Origin: Parietaria judaica
Taxonomy: Eukaryota; Streptophyta; Magnoliopsida; Rosales; Urticaceae
Reading direction: 5' to 3'
Assembly (NCBI GenBank): GCA_954871525.1
Contig: OX940865.1
Location: 16,320,606 to 16,384,605, forward strand
Length of the DNA: 64,000 nt
Position numbers and translations under genes: made by a program
In this document: in pieces, positions 14,390 through 24,884 of the stretch
Position numbering within the stretch: the first letter of the stretch is position 1
Layout: each line of letters starts with the position of its first letter
Notes under the pieces: generated by a model
Told to the model about the DNA's origin: nothing
What the model saw: the letters and a program-made list of their open reading frames with translations, nothing else
Database searches by the model: none

Positions 14390-14520
14390 TACATCGGGTT
14401 CCGGCTTCCTTTCTACAACGGAGAATCCCGACATAATTTACAAGATCATTTTGCCAAAGATGATAACAGAGAGAAAGATATAGGACAAACATGACACAAC
14501 TTATAGTCATGGACAAAATT
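14390..14520. repeat. Short duplicated segment
   Basis: Begins GGTTCCGGCTTCCTT and resembles 19799-19930, same orientation, roughly 80% by eye. Both copies lie close to a hAT-type element. Both can be read as short hydrophobic minus-strand frames, but no protein family is recognised. Confidence -1.
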
Positions 14521-14566
14521 AAATAATTAAGTCTAACAAGAACAACTAGTTCTTGAAGTCTTTAAG

Positions 14567-14763
14567 CAGGGCCGGCCCAACCTATTGGCGAGTTGGGCGG
14601 TCGCCCAAGGCCCCTTTTATAGTAGTTTATGTATATGTTTTTGCTATATCGTATACCTCCTGCAATACCGTAATACCTCCTGCAATATTATATTGCAGGC
14701 TCTAAAAAAAAGTCTCATATTAATGATTCGCCCAAGGCCCCGAAAATGGTTGGGCCGGCCCTG
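14567..14763. mobile_element. Short hAT-type MITE, CAGGGCCGGCCC family
   Basis: 197 bp with terminal inverted repeats: CAGGGCCGGCCCAACC at the left, GGTTGGGCCGGCCCTG at the right. The interior has repeated CCTCCTGCAATA motifs. Related sequence lies at 19615-19798 (inverted) and at the right end of the 40640-42675 element. No matching 8-bp flanks were found, so flanks have diverged or the ends recombined. Confidence -1.
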
Positions 14764-15224
14764 GTTGAGCGAATTCGAATGGGAGGTTGAATTATAGAGA
14801 ACTTGAGCAAGAAATTACAAAAAGGTGAAGCGAAGAGAAAGGGGAAGCGAAAGATCCAAACATGCATACCTTGAGAAGGAAGCGAAGAGAGAGGTTAAGC
14901 GAGCGTTCCTTCGAAGCCGTCGACAACTCCGGAAACTGATATGCACGAACGGTCAGCTCTCCTCGCCGGCGTCAATGGCGGCGAACATCGGAGTGAGAGA
15001 GCGAAATGAGAGAAATCAAATTTGGGGGAAATAAAAATCTGAGGAAAAGAGTGAGAATTTTAGCGGGAATAAGGTATAATGGCTAAAGGTGAATATTCGT
15101 AGCTATAGCGAAACCGAGGGAAATAAAATGTTGGGAAAATAATCAGTGGGAATAACGTGCCACGACAAATATCGTCGCTATAGGTAATTAAAATCAGAAA
15201 AACTAAAAATAATAAAATAAATAA
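14764..15224. other. Intergenic, no gene seen
   Basis: Purine-rich DNA with short open frames only. No domain or repeat structure recognised. Confidence -1.
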
Positions 15225-15450
15225 GGGATAATAGCGACAAAAGTGGCCAAAGTAAAGCTAAGTGTGCAAATAAGTGGCCAAACCGATTTAATATCGGCAT
15301 AAGTAGCCAAAGTTTACCAAACCGTGAACAGTACAAATTCCATCCATTTCAAGTCAACGCCGTTTGCCACGTCATTTCCACAAGTGTTGAGCTTTGGCCA
15401 CTTATTTGCACACTCGGCCTAACTTTAGCCACTTTTGCCGCTATTATCCC
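15225..15450. mobile_element. Mutator-like MITE, GGGATAATAGCG family
   Basis: 226 bp with terminal inverted repeats of about 57 bp, starting GGGATAATAGCGACAAAAG and ending GCCGCTATTATCCC. Same terminal family as 15806-16367 and 20685-21964. The flanks show no clear 9-bp duplication here. Assignment rests on the better-resolved relative at 20685-21964. Confidence -1.
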
Positions 15451-15549
15451 TTAGTTTTTTACGTTCCAAAGTATTTTTTAGCTTTTATCTAGATTTTTTT
15501 TGTTATTTTTTTCTTCTTCTTAAGATTTGACTAAAACTTGATTTCCGAA

Positions 15550-15800
15550 TGAACTGATTCCGTTTCTTAAATTTAGAACGCTGAATATCACTCTCAATTT
15601 TGAAAACATTAAAATGTGTTATCGATTTCACATGTAATTTACGATCATATGATTTGACATAATACCTCTATATACTTAATTGTTAGGGACCATTAGATGC
15701 TACAGATAAAATATGTACTTATTAAGTTGAATTATTTTTATTGACTAAGTTGTCGTACTCAAAATGTCATACGTTCGCCACTATAAATCATGCCCATAAT
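15550..15800 (-). repeat. Inverted homology to the 3' flank of the PCF11-like gene
   Basis: The reverse complement of about 15716-15795 matches about 50418-50500 with only a few mismatches (shared core GGCATGATTTATAGTGGCGA). Similarity fades further away. In both places it lies downstream of PCF11-like sequence in the gene's own direction, so it may be another piece of the duplication seen at 16368-17322. Confidence -1.
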
Positions 15801-15805
15801 AATAA

Positions 15806-16367
15806 GGGATAATAGCGGCATAAGTCATTAACCTTAGGTCAACTGGGGCGGCATAACCCTAACCTCATTTAATAGCGGTATAAATACCTAAAGTTGAATT
15901 TTCATCCATATTTAACTAACTTCCGTTAGTCTGCTAGATTCACGTCCACGTGGACGCCACATAACTGACAAGTCAGCCAACTCTCCGCCATGTCAGCGCG
16001 TCATCACCAATCGCAAAAGTACTTAGAGTGGGTAGGATTCGAACCTTGCTCTCCCCAATGGGCGCGAATTGAGTTACCACTTGGGCTAGCTCAACTTGCA
16101 TGAATATTGCGTACACATATATATTTACTTACAACAAATACGCATAAATAAGTAGGATATTTAATTCCATTAATATGCATGAGTGCATACACATATATAT
16201 TTATTTACAACAAATACACATAAATAAGTAGCATATTTTATTCCATTAATATGCATGAGTTTCTCGACTCGGGCTCGGGTTGACTTTCGCGGTCGGTCTT
16301 GTGTTGATTTTCATCCGACTATTGCCGACTATTGGAGACAATAGCTTCACATACATGCAATCTAGCA
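15806..16367. mobile_element. Truncated Mutator-like element
   Basis: Starts GGGATAATAGCGGCATAAG, the terminal sequence of the family at 15225 and 20685. The matching right terminus is absent: the sequence breaks at about 16367 where the inverted PCF11-like copy begins. Near its right side it has GGTTGACTTT/GACTCGGG motifs like those in the centre of the 20685-21964 element. Confidence -1.
16015..16100 (-). repeat. tRNA-like pol III promoter boxes inside the element
   Basis: On the minus strand TAGCCCAAGTGG resembles an A box and GGTTCGAATCC is a perfect B box, about 45 bp apart. There is no cloverleaf and no acceptor stem. I read it as a tRNA-derived (SINE-like) stretch, not a tRNA gene. 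Confidence -1.
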
Positions 16368-17313
16368 TAAGTTCCATGCATCTTTTCATCCAATTTAACA
16401 GTTAAGGACTATTGCCGCACCAAAATCGCAATAGACTCCTTTACAGAGTAACCACTGCAGTCAGTGACAGTAAATTTTAATATATAATAAATTATACCCA
16501 TTTGAAAGCGGGGAAACTTCTAAACAAACTAAAAAAGAAAATGAAATCTGACCTCAGGTAATCTGGAAGCAAAGTGTTTAATGTAGTCCCCCCGAATATT
16601 CTTGACAATACTGTCTAAAAGATATAGGGATGGTAGCTTTTGCTCACAAGGGACCTGCAAATTACTTCTCAAAATCAGACATTCGCCATTCTCGTCAATT
16701 TTCTTCAATAAGAATAAACTACAGAGCCTTACGATCAAAACCGAAAGATGCACGATCAAAAATTTAGACCAGATCCTGTGCAGAAATTGTTTCGCACAAA
16801 ATAAATGGAAGAGAACGCCATTTATGCTTGTAAGTGTTACAGCCTCTCGTCACAGGCCTGCGAATGGTGGACCGCATTTAACCTAGTTGACTAACTCAAT
16901 TCTACGAGAGCTAAGCTAATTATCCATGACTGACTTTTCCAAATCTTGGATACTATTCTCATTAGCATACATAGGGAAATGAATAGACATAAACATAAAC
17001 AACCACAAATAAAGAGTAGCGGGAAAACACAACATAAGCACCGCGCATTAATAAAATATTCATATAAATGAGTAAACCCAAAGCGGGCTGATGGGCCAGG
17101 CCTTCCTTAGATTGGTGTCACGGAAGAAAGGGCCTTTGACATGAAGCAACTAGTCAAACATTCTACTTAAGAATAACTTCCATAGAAACGTTGATTATCA
17201 TCACAAAACTCCCTTTATTTTTGGGAGTGAAATACATGGAGTCTAACACACCCGCCGAGCTCTAGAACGATGCAATTACTTGAGCGGACCCTTCTAAGTC
17301 GAACAGCGTCTTA

Positions 17314-17322
<9 letters not shown>
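16368..17322 (-). pseudogene. Inverted copy of PCF11-like gene exon 2 with its introns
   Basis: Reverse complement of 45440-46394 (coordinates sum to 62762), with very few mismatches by eye; two were noticed, one near 16749 and one near 16848. It carries the 102 bp exon 2 of the PCF11-like gene (here 16553-16654, minus strand; part of the CTD-interaction domain, ...[15 protein letters not shown]...) with both splice sites and surrounding introns, but no other exon. It cannot make a protein by itself. The match stops abruptly at 17322 beside a TA microsatellite and fades at 16368 inside Mutator-like sequence. Confidence -1.

Positions 17323-17352
<30 letters not shown>
17317..17352. repeat. 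TA microsatellite at duplication edge
   Basis: An uninterrupted (TA)n run separates the inverted PCF11-like copy from the receptor pseudogene. It marks a probable breakpoint. Confidence -1.
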
Positions 17353-17356
<4 letters not shown>

Positions 17357-18409
17357 GTCCTTTCTCGTCCAGACCGATTTGTGCGACGCTCGCAACAGCT
17401 TGAAACAAAATAATTCCAACTACTCTAGCGGCTTCATCCATGTGGAGAGACGGCTTCAAAAACGACCAACGGCTCGATATTAGAATCATAACGACAAAGA
17501 AGAGAACGTTGTGGACGCACCGGAAGATGTAGAACCGTACGTGCCAAGTATGCGCCATTCCGGTCGCTTTCTGGTCGTGCCAGTCCCCGCGGCGAAGACT
17601 AGGCTGAGCGCCTTCACAAGGAGGATTCCGGCTATGAGAAGGTGGATTTGGTGGACATAGATCTTGTTCGAGAGGCAGATGAAGATCTAAGACCCTAGCA
17701 AGGTGATGTACGCAATGACGAAAACGAAGAAGATGGCGGGGAGGTAAGAGAGGCCATAGGATATATAGTTCCTAGATCTGTCTCTGTCGAGGTTGTAGAG
17801 CTCAGCACGCGCGGTCATGTTGACGGAGGTGTAAGGCGGCGCGCAGTTGGCGAAGAAGAGTTTGTAGGTGTTTGGAGATCTTACTTGGCAGGAGAGGGAC
17901 GCCGGAGAATAATCGGGGAGCCTGAGGACGCAGTGAACGTATTTCGAATCAAGGACGCACTGAGGTTCGTTTTGAACTTTCCGTCCATCCGTTTCAGGAA
18001 CGAGGAGGAATCCAAGAAGGGATGGATCGATGCCCGCAGCGGCAGCGACTCGGTCGACGGAGATGTTGACGTGGCCGGTGTTGGAGAAGCGAAACTGCCC
18101 CAAGAAGATCAGCGGGCGCGAGTCGGAGTTGATGGTTAGAGTGTTGAGCTCCGCAACGACGCGGACGGAGGCGACGAGGAACAACACTGCAGTGAAGAAG
18201 AGAGCGTCTCGTTTCGCAATTCTAGTGGCGCCACCTGTATCAAACAAAAGATCCAAAACTAAATTATCCAGTATGAAACCCCAAACACAATGTGTAAACC
18301 GGATAAACTGGTTCGGTAAGCTGTTCAAAACATAAATTGTAATTCCAATCGCAACACAAAAAATTGTAATCTGATCGAAACATGAACAAGTGACAAAATT
18401 GTAATCCAC
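17353..18409 (-). pseudogene. GPR107/CAND6-CAND7-like seven-helix receptor, N-terminal half, disabled
   Basis: Minus-strand coding similarity to the plant lung-7TM (GPR107-type, CAND6/CAND7) family. It has a signal-peptide-like hydrophobic segment, a luminal domain (SRPLIFLG, NTGHVNISV, YKLFFANCAPP) and the first membrane helices (GLSYLPAIFFVFVIAYITLLG, then WSFLKPSLH). Two disabling changes: a TAG at 17687-17689 where relatives have Trp or another residue in the first helix, and a one-base loss near 17584-17588 that shifts frame at FAA/ED. The coding similarity ends at DEKGPR, next to the TA run, so helices 4-7 are missing. No Met lies at the expected start: the AG acceptor is followed by an open frame without ATG. 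The missing C-terminal part is probably the sequence at 43026-43415. Confidence -1.
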
Positions 18410-19369
18410 AACACAGTCATTCTAGCACCACCTATGAATATTAAACAAAAGACTCCAAACTAAACTCTCCAATAAATCACCCGAAACACAGCGTGTATAA
18501 ATTTGTGAGACTGCACTGGTGCCTTCGCTGTTTTGGAGTCTGGAGACTGCCCAGGACGGAGAGAATAAATCGTTCGACGGTGATGGGTTTGATCGGAGAG
18601 TGGTGAATTACTGAATTTAACCAGAAAATCATAAGTATTTTACAAGAAATAAAAAGATTTTATTGATATAAAGTTAAAGAAACCCATGAAAACCTGAAGA
18701 GATCGTTTGACAGCTCGAAAGCAAGTCTCAAGCTGTTCGTCGATCGTTCTAAAACAAAAAGAAATCTTAGTTTAGGGTTTGTCACAGACTCACATATCAA
18801 GAAACCAACGAAAAAAGATTGATCAAACTCTTGTTGCGTATAAAAGAATCGAATAACTCACAGCAGCTAAGGAAGTCTATAGCCAATGGCTTATGTCATA
18901 TTCGAGAAAAAGATAAAGAAATATCAGACGTGAAAAAAGTGTCATATTTTTTTTATTTTTTTTAAGGTTTAGTTTCGATTCGAATTTTTTTAAAGGTTTA
19001 AATTCGTCTGAAAAATAAACCAAGAGCTGTAGGAAGTAAGAGATGAGATTTGAGGTCAATCGAATTTGGTTTGGTAAAAAAAAAAAAAAATTGAAATCAG
19101 AGAAGAGAAAGTTACCTGGAGAGAGTTTTTGTTTGGTTGCAAATATTACGGCTCGTATAGAGTGTTGTTTCGGTTTGTCAAAGATTTAATTTATATTAAA
19201 TCAAAGCTTGTGGCCCACGCTACCTAAACAAAGCATACGCGTTAATCCTTTTGGCAACGGTATTGTTTACAAACTTAAGCACTAATAAATTTCCTTTTAT
19301 GTCGTTTGTTCCTCAATTAATTAAGCTTTTCTGTTTTAATTAAATCAATTAAATTATAGTCCATAAGTC
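18410..19369. other. 5' side of the receptor pseudogene and spacer
   Basis: Includes a roughly 100 bp imperfect repeat of the sequence just upstream of the pseudogene's coding part (offset about 185 bp), intron- or UTR-like T-rich DNA, and CT-rich minus-strand sequence near 19090-19150 that could be a former leader. No other gene seen. Confidence -1.
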
Positions 19370-19614
19370 TTAATTTAAATTAGATGCAGCTGCAGGGTCT
19401 ATCCAGATCGCACGTTGAAGATCAATACCCATGGCTAGCATAGCCGCGCCAATCATGAAATAAAGGGCGTTCAAATCCAGGACAAAAAGATAATGCATGA
19501 TGATCCGATACAAACGCCTCCCTTGTGGATCTGTAACCACTATAAGCGTGCGAAAAAATGCGATCACCGTTGAGATTAGAAACAACACGTAGTCTGAATA
19601 GAGGAATACCCTGA
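19370..19614 (-). pseudogene. Membrane-protein C-terminal exon fragment, family not recognised
   Basis: Minus-strand frame of about 80 codons ending in TAA, with two hydrophobic helices (around YVLFLISTVIAFFRTLIVV and LYFMIGAAMLAMG). The coding frame is cut at about 19614 by the end of a hAT-type element, so no start or upstream exon exists here. The first helix resembles the one encoded at 58045-58230. Helix spacing is a little like the PGG domain of ankyrin membrane proteins, but I would not assign it. Confidence -1.
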
Positions 19615-19798
19615 CAGGCCCGGTGGTGTAGGCTTTCGCCTCGAGACCCAGGCTCCAGAGGGTATAAAGGGACCTCTCTATTGCAGGAGTTATTACGGTA
19701 TTTCAGGAGCTATACGATATAGCAAAACATATACATAGACTACTCTAAAAGAGGCTTTGGGCGACCGCCCAACTCACCCATAGGTTGGGCCGGCCCTG
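19615..19798. mobile_element. hAT-type MITE, CAGGGCCGGCCC family, degraded left end
   Basis: Right end GTTGGGCCGGCCCTG is intact. Left end CAGGCCCGGTGG is altered. Positions 19690-19798 are the reverse complement of 14567-14690 with minor changes. No 8-bp duplication found. Confidence -1.
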
Positions 19799-20261
19799 GG
19801 TTCCGGCTTCCTTTATACAACGGAAAATCCCGACAGATTTTACTAAATCCTTCGACCAAAGATGGTAACAGAGAGACAAATATAGAAGAAACATAAACTC
19901 AAGTTCAACGTTACATCATAAAGACACATAAACTCAAATTTAACATCATTATTCCTTAAAGAAGAAAACACTACAAAACTTATCGCCGGTCTAAGATTCT
20001 TGCGAAATGACTTCCCAGTCCGACACCGCCAATACACTTGAAATAGGAGGTCAATGACGATTTGGAGATAAAAGCAACACCATCAGCGACGCTACGGCGA
20101 ATTTCAGAAAAAGTATGGCCGCGAGGTTACAATAGTATGTCACTCCTATTCACTGTCGTTTAATGCCTATTGTTTTTTTCTCATACTTATATTTCTATGT
20201 TGATCATGGGAAGCATCACAATCTAGGCCGGCCCGGAGTCGATTATGATTGGTCGAAACTC
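19799..20261. repeat. Duplicated segment and spacer
   Basis: 19799-19930 resembles 14390-14520. The rest, to the start of the segmental duplication, contains nothing recognised. Confidence -1.
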
Positions 20262-20684
20262 TAAGCTAAGTAAAATTTTCAGGTTTTTGATTTTTTTTAA
20301 TAATTTAATTAAATACAAAATAATATGTAAAATAAGAAATTGAAACCTTTAAATTTATAGGTCCGAAATGTTAACTTTACTCGCCTACAAGCATAGCCGG
20401 GGCCTAATCATAACCAACCACAACTTTGGGGTTGATGAGCGCAAGGGTTCTGAAGCAACCCAAAACTTTTTGCTACTTGTTTAGTTTTTTTATAAAAAAA
20501 ATAAAAGATTTATTCAAAATAGACATGTTCTTTTTTATTTTTTATTTCCCTTCTCTTTAGTTGTAGACGACTGAGGACGGTAATAGGACAACGCCAAATA
20601 TGAACAAAATTAAAGATGCTTTAAATTAAATAAGTAGCACATAATTATAATTTAAATATAAATCAACTTGTATGTTATTTATTA
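20262..20684. repeat. Segmental duplication, second copy, left part
   Basis: Direct copy of the left part of 8006-8600. It ends at TATTTATTA, the 9-bp sequence duplicated by the inserted element that follows. Confidence -1.
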
Positions 20685-21534
20685 GGGATAATAGCGGCTA
20701 AAGTAGTCAAACTTTCATGATTTGTGTCGATAAAGGTCCAAACTGGATTTATAGCGGCTAAAGTAGCCAAACTTGGTCAATCTGTGGCAAGCACTTATTC
20801 CGTCCAGTCAAACTTAACATCCGTTAGTCTATCGCCACGTCACTTACACGTGGCAAACTTTGGGTATTTATGCCGTGATAAAACCAAAGTTTGGGTATTT
20901 ATGCCGCGATAAACTATTTTTAAAAAAATTGGTTGCTGACATCATCTAAATAAAGGTTAAAATATTATGGTTTTAGTAGGACTCAAACTCATCACTTCCC
21001 CCACATATAAGAGCAGCATAACCACTAAACACATTCACCTCACGTTATATCTTGACAAAAATAAGAATATAAATAGAAACTTATTAATAAGTGACATAGT
21101 AATAGAAACATATGTTTTTTCGCACCAGTTTCGGATTGACTTATTAGGAAAGGGGTTAGGTTGACCTTTTCGGACCATGATTGAGTTGATTTTTTTGGAA
21201 CGGGGTCGGGTTGACTTTTACAGAATTTGGTCGGGTTTAATATTTTGTATCGGATTCATGTTGAAAAAGTTAACCCGACCCTGTTTCAAAAAGTTAACTC
21301 GACCCGGTTCTGAAAAAGGCAACCCGAACTCGTACCGACAAAGTCAACATGAATCCGGTACAAAAAATTCAACTTGACCACGGTCCAAAAATTTTAACTC
21401 AACACCGTTCTAAAAAAGTCAACTCGACCCCGGTCCGAAAAATTCAAATCACCCCGTTCCAAATTAGTCAACCCGAACTCGGTGCGAAAAATACACATGT
21501 GTTCTATTACTATGATCACTTATCAATAAGTTTC

Positions 21535-21586
<52 letters not shown>

Positions 21587-21964
21587 CAAGATATAACGTG
21601 AAGTGAATGTGGTTTGATGGTTATATTGTCCTTTTATGAGAGGGAAATTGATGAGTTCGAGTCCTCCCAAAACTATAATATTTAAACTTTTATTTAGATG
21701 ACGTGAACAAGCGAAAAAATTATATAAAATGGTTTGTCGCGGCATAAATACCTAAACTTTGGTTTTATCACGGCATAAATACCCAAAGTTTGATATAACG
21801 TGTAAGTGACGTGGCGATCGACTAACGGATGTTAAGTTTGACTGGACGGAATCAGTGCTTGCCACATATTGACCGAGTTTGGCTACTTTAGCCGCTATAA
21901 ACCCAGTTTGGACCTTTATCGATACAAATCATGAAAGTTTCGCTACTTTAGCCGCTATTATCCC
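20685..21964. mobile_element. Foldback Mutator-like element with 9-bp target duplication
   Basis: 1280 bp, beginning GGGATAATAGCGGCTAAAG and ending with its inverse, flanked by exact TATTTATTA copies at 20676-20684 and 21965-21973. The paralogous site near 8423 has a single copy and no insert, which proves the insertion. Nearly the whole element is one inverted repeat with its centre near 21325 and arms of about 640 bp. The central 350 bp is a minisatellite of GGTTGACTTTTT/CGGGGTCGG-type units, inverted about the centre. A TA run sits at 21541-21582. It has no transposase. The 9-bp duplication indicates a Mutator-like source. Confidence -1.
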
Positions 21965-21973
21965 TATTTATTA

Positions 21974-22187
21974 CTGTGGTACAACGGCTGTATTGGTGAC
22001 CACGTGAGAATTGCAACTTGTACAAATACGATGTACAAAGTACAAGTTACAAACACTATCAACTAACAAAGTAATAATAATATTTTCAATACGTCACTCA
22101 AACGACAAAGAATTCAAAGATGATTATTCATTCCAATTTCCAAGTAGCTTAAGAAAGAGTTCGTTTGAAATCTGGAAAGTGAAGACG

Positions 22188-22190
<3 letters not shown>
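21974..22190. repeat. Segmental duplication, second copy, continued
   Basis: Resumes the match to the first copy (about 8432-8640) directly after the inserted element, from CTGTGGTACAACGGC. Confidence -1.
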
Positions 22191-22228
<38 letters not shown>

Positions 22229-22249
22229 GATTTTATAGTTTAAGAAAGT

Positions 22250-23790
22250 TGTTTTCTTTAGATATTTTCGTGTTTTCTGTCACTTGACCGTCAACGAGTA
22301 ATTCATCCTCTGTATGTATAATTTTGTATTTTTGGCATAACTCACTGATTTGTTACCCAAATTTTACGCACTACATATGGTTAGAAAGGTAAGAGATAGA
22401 TCTACAACTTCACTGTTTTAAGTTTTCTAAACAAATTTAAAAATAAATACGAAATTTCAATTACACCGTAAAACTGGACATTAATGTGTTGCAAAATGTT
22501 TGTTTCGAGAAAATTTTAATATACTTAATGACTTTTTCTGATGAAACGAAAAACAAAAAAATTGTAGATAAATCTTTTATCTTTCTAACGGCAACTCATT
22601 CATTTTTGTCCAAAATTTACATATAAACCGCTGGAAAGATAAAATATTTATCTTTCGGCAAAAATACCAATTAAACTTGCACAAGAGCACCCCACCCACC
22701 CCACCTCACCTCGCCACGCGCTGGCCGTTCGGACGGCGTCGCGCGAGTGTCGTGGTGGAACATTTGTGTGAGTCCTCCCCCATCCACAAAATCCTATAAC
22801 CCAAAGGGGCCAAGCCCTTGTCCCTAATATTTGGTATATAAACATCACCAAACTCTTGTCATCTATCAATGTGAGACTTTTTAATATTAAACTAATATCA
22901 CACATTCACACTTAACATACACATACACTTCACCAAATAATTTAACTTAATATTATTTACTTCAAATAATATTATACACTTAACATACATATTAACTTCA
23001 CCTAACATACATATACACTTAATATACATATTCATTTAATATTATACACTTCAACTAATATTAAATTTGTTAACATACATATACAATTAACATGCATATT
23101 CACTTAATATTACACACTTAACATACATATTCACTTCACATAATAATTTGACTTAATATTATACACTATAACTAATAAAGTGACTTAATATTATATATTT
23201 CACCTACATATTTAAGTTACAAATGTATTTTGTTGTATACAATTATGTCTTGTATTTATATAATATGTATTTCGAACCTATATAAATATCTTGCTTAAAT
23301 AATCATGTTTTTTTATTTATTTACGAATTCCCATAGAAAACCCCATCGACATGCGGTATATCCATGAAAAAATTACGGTATATGCAGCATGCCTTTTTTT
23401 ACAATTTGCCCATCGACATACCCATCGGCAAGCGATATATCCGTAAAACGGAAAATGTGAAACGACATCGGCAAGCGACATTTTAAACCTTGGTTTTAAG
23501 TTTCATCAGAAAAAGTCACTAACTATATTAAAATATTTTGCATTACCCTAATGTCTAGTTTTACGTTGTAATTGAAATTTCATATATTTAACAACTTTTT
23601 TTCTACAAAACTTAAAACACCAAAGTTGTATATCTATCTCTTATGTTTCCAACCAATAGGTCGTGCATAGATTTTGGGCAAAATATGAGTGAGTTATGCC
23701 AAAAATACGAAAACTATACATGTTGAAGAATAATCACTCGCTGACGGTCAAGTGACGGAAAATATAAAAAATCTAACGGAATAAAGTTAA
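22250..23790. mobile_element. Second foldback element with about 310-bp arms
   Basis: 22250-22560 is the inverse of 23480-23790 at roughly 75-80% by eye (landmarks TTTTTGGCATAACTCACT at 22330 and its inverse near 23700; GACTTTTTCTGATGAAAC near 22535 and its inverse near 23505). It differs in sequence from the GGGATAATAGC family. The middle holds a GC-rich island (22690-22770), a promoter-like stretch ending TATATAAAC (near 22840) and an AT-rich tandem region. Exact ends and target duplication could not be fixed. Confidence -1.
22905..23220. repeat. AT-rich degenerate tandem repeat
   Basis: Irregular repeats of motifs such as CACTTAACATACATAT and ACTTAATATTA within the second foldback element. 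Nothing coding. Confidence -1.
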
Positions 23791-23864
23791 GGTACATTAG
23801 TCATCAAAATAAATATTGAATTTATAATCCGCAGCCGATCAAACATTAAGTACATTAGCCGCAA

Positions 23865-24215
23865 TTTAATATAGATACAGAAATACATGATAGCACCAAG
23901 ATTTATGTACTGACGTTTTACGCCGCTAAAATTGTTGTAAATTGATTAGAAGTTCATGGGTCATTTACATTTTTTTTAATTACGAAAACACATTAATAAA
24001 GAACTATTACGTAATATAATTAGATATGCTATTTGCCTAAAATGGTCCGACAAAAAGAGTATATATATTACATGCCTTCAAAGCGATTGATCATTGATGT
24101 ATGATTAATTACACTGTTTATCCAAATTTAGTCTTATGTAGAAATTGATTTTTTTTTATATAAATTGAAATCAGACCAAATTATTTTTATTATAATTACA
24201 AATTTTAGTTTTAAA
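23865..24215. repeat. Segmental duplication, second copy, right part
   Basis: Direct match to 12510-12960. Together with 20262-22190 it shows that 8.0-13.0 kb and 20.3-24.2 kb are collinear diverged copies with different later insertions. Confidence -1.
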
Positions 24216-24884
24216 ATCTAAAAGTTATAACAAATTTAAATGGTCGAATTTTTAGTCTTACAGTAATGTTAAAATTGTAAAATTGCACAAAATTAATGAA
24301 GTATGGTTATTTTATTGGCTAACTTGGCAAGCGGATATTGTTTATCATAATGTATGCCTTTTATTTTAATTGATCCGAAGTTTAATAATATTTGTAATAT
24401 ATATTTTCATCAAAAGATCGAGTAGAAAATTTTTGTTAACAGAATGAACTTTCTCTTTGAATCGGATTCAATCGCACATAAATTTTATCAATTTTCCTAT
24501 ATAAAAACCGCCACAAACCTCTATTTATTTAATTTTATAATTTATTAATGTAATTGTTGTTGACTATTAAATTGTGAATAGCATAAAAAAAAGTATGAGC
24601 TAAATAGTACATTTTTTTTTGTTTGATAATAATAATAATAATAATAATAAAAAGATAAAATATTACGATTACGCCATCGAATAAAATCCCACCGCTTTCT
24701 CTCTCTTTCTCTCCGACAAGCGAATTGTAGAGCGAGAAACGCCAAAACGTGAAGAAAATCCAAAGACTTTTAGAGAGAGAAACTCCGAGATTTCTTTTTC
24801 TCTTCAACGATGGCGGGCTTTAGGGTTTCTTCGTGCCCTGGGGTTTTGTGACGCCTCGGACTCCACGGCCCGCGGCGAATCCCC
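24216..24884 (+). promoter_or_regulatory. Upstream region and leader of CTR1
   Basis: AT-rich DNA with a TAA-type microsatellite near 24626-24650, then a CT-rich leader (24690-24800) before the CTR1 start. I see no certain TATA box, so this is only the place where the promoter should be. Confidence -1.

Noticed and set aside
16015..16100. Possible tRNA gene
   Set aside because: A and B boxes are present but no acceptor or anticodon stem forms.
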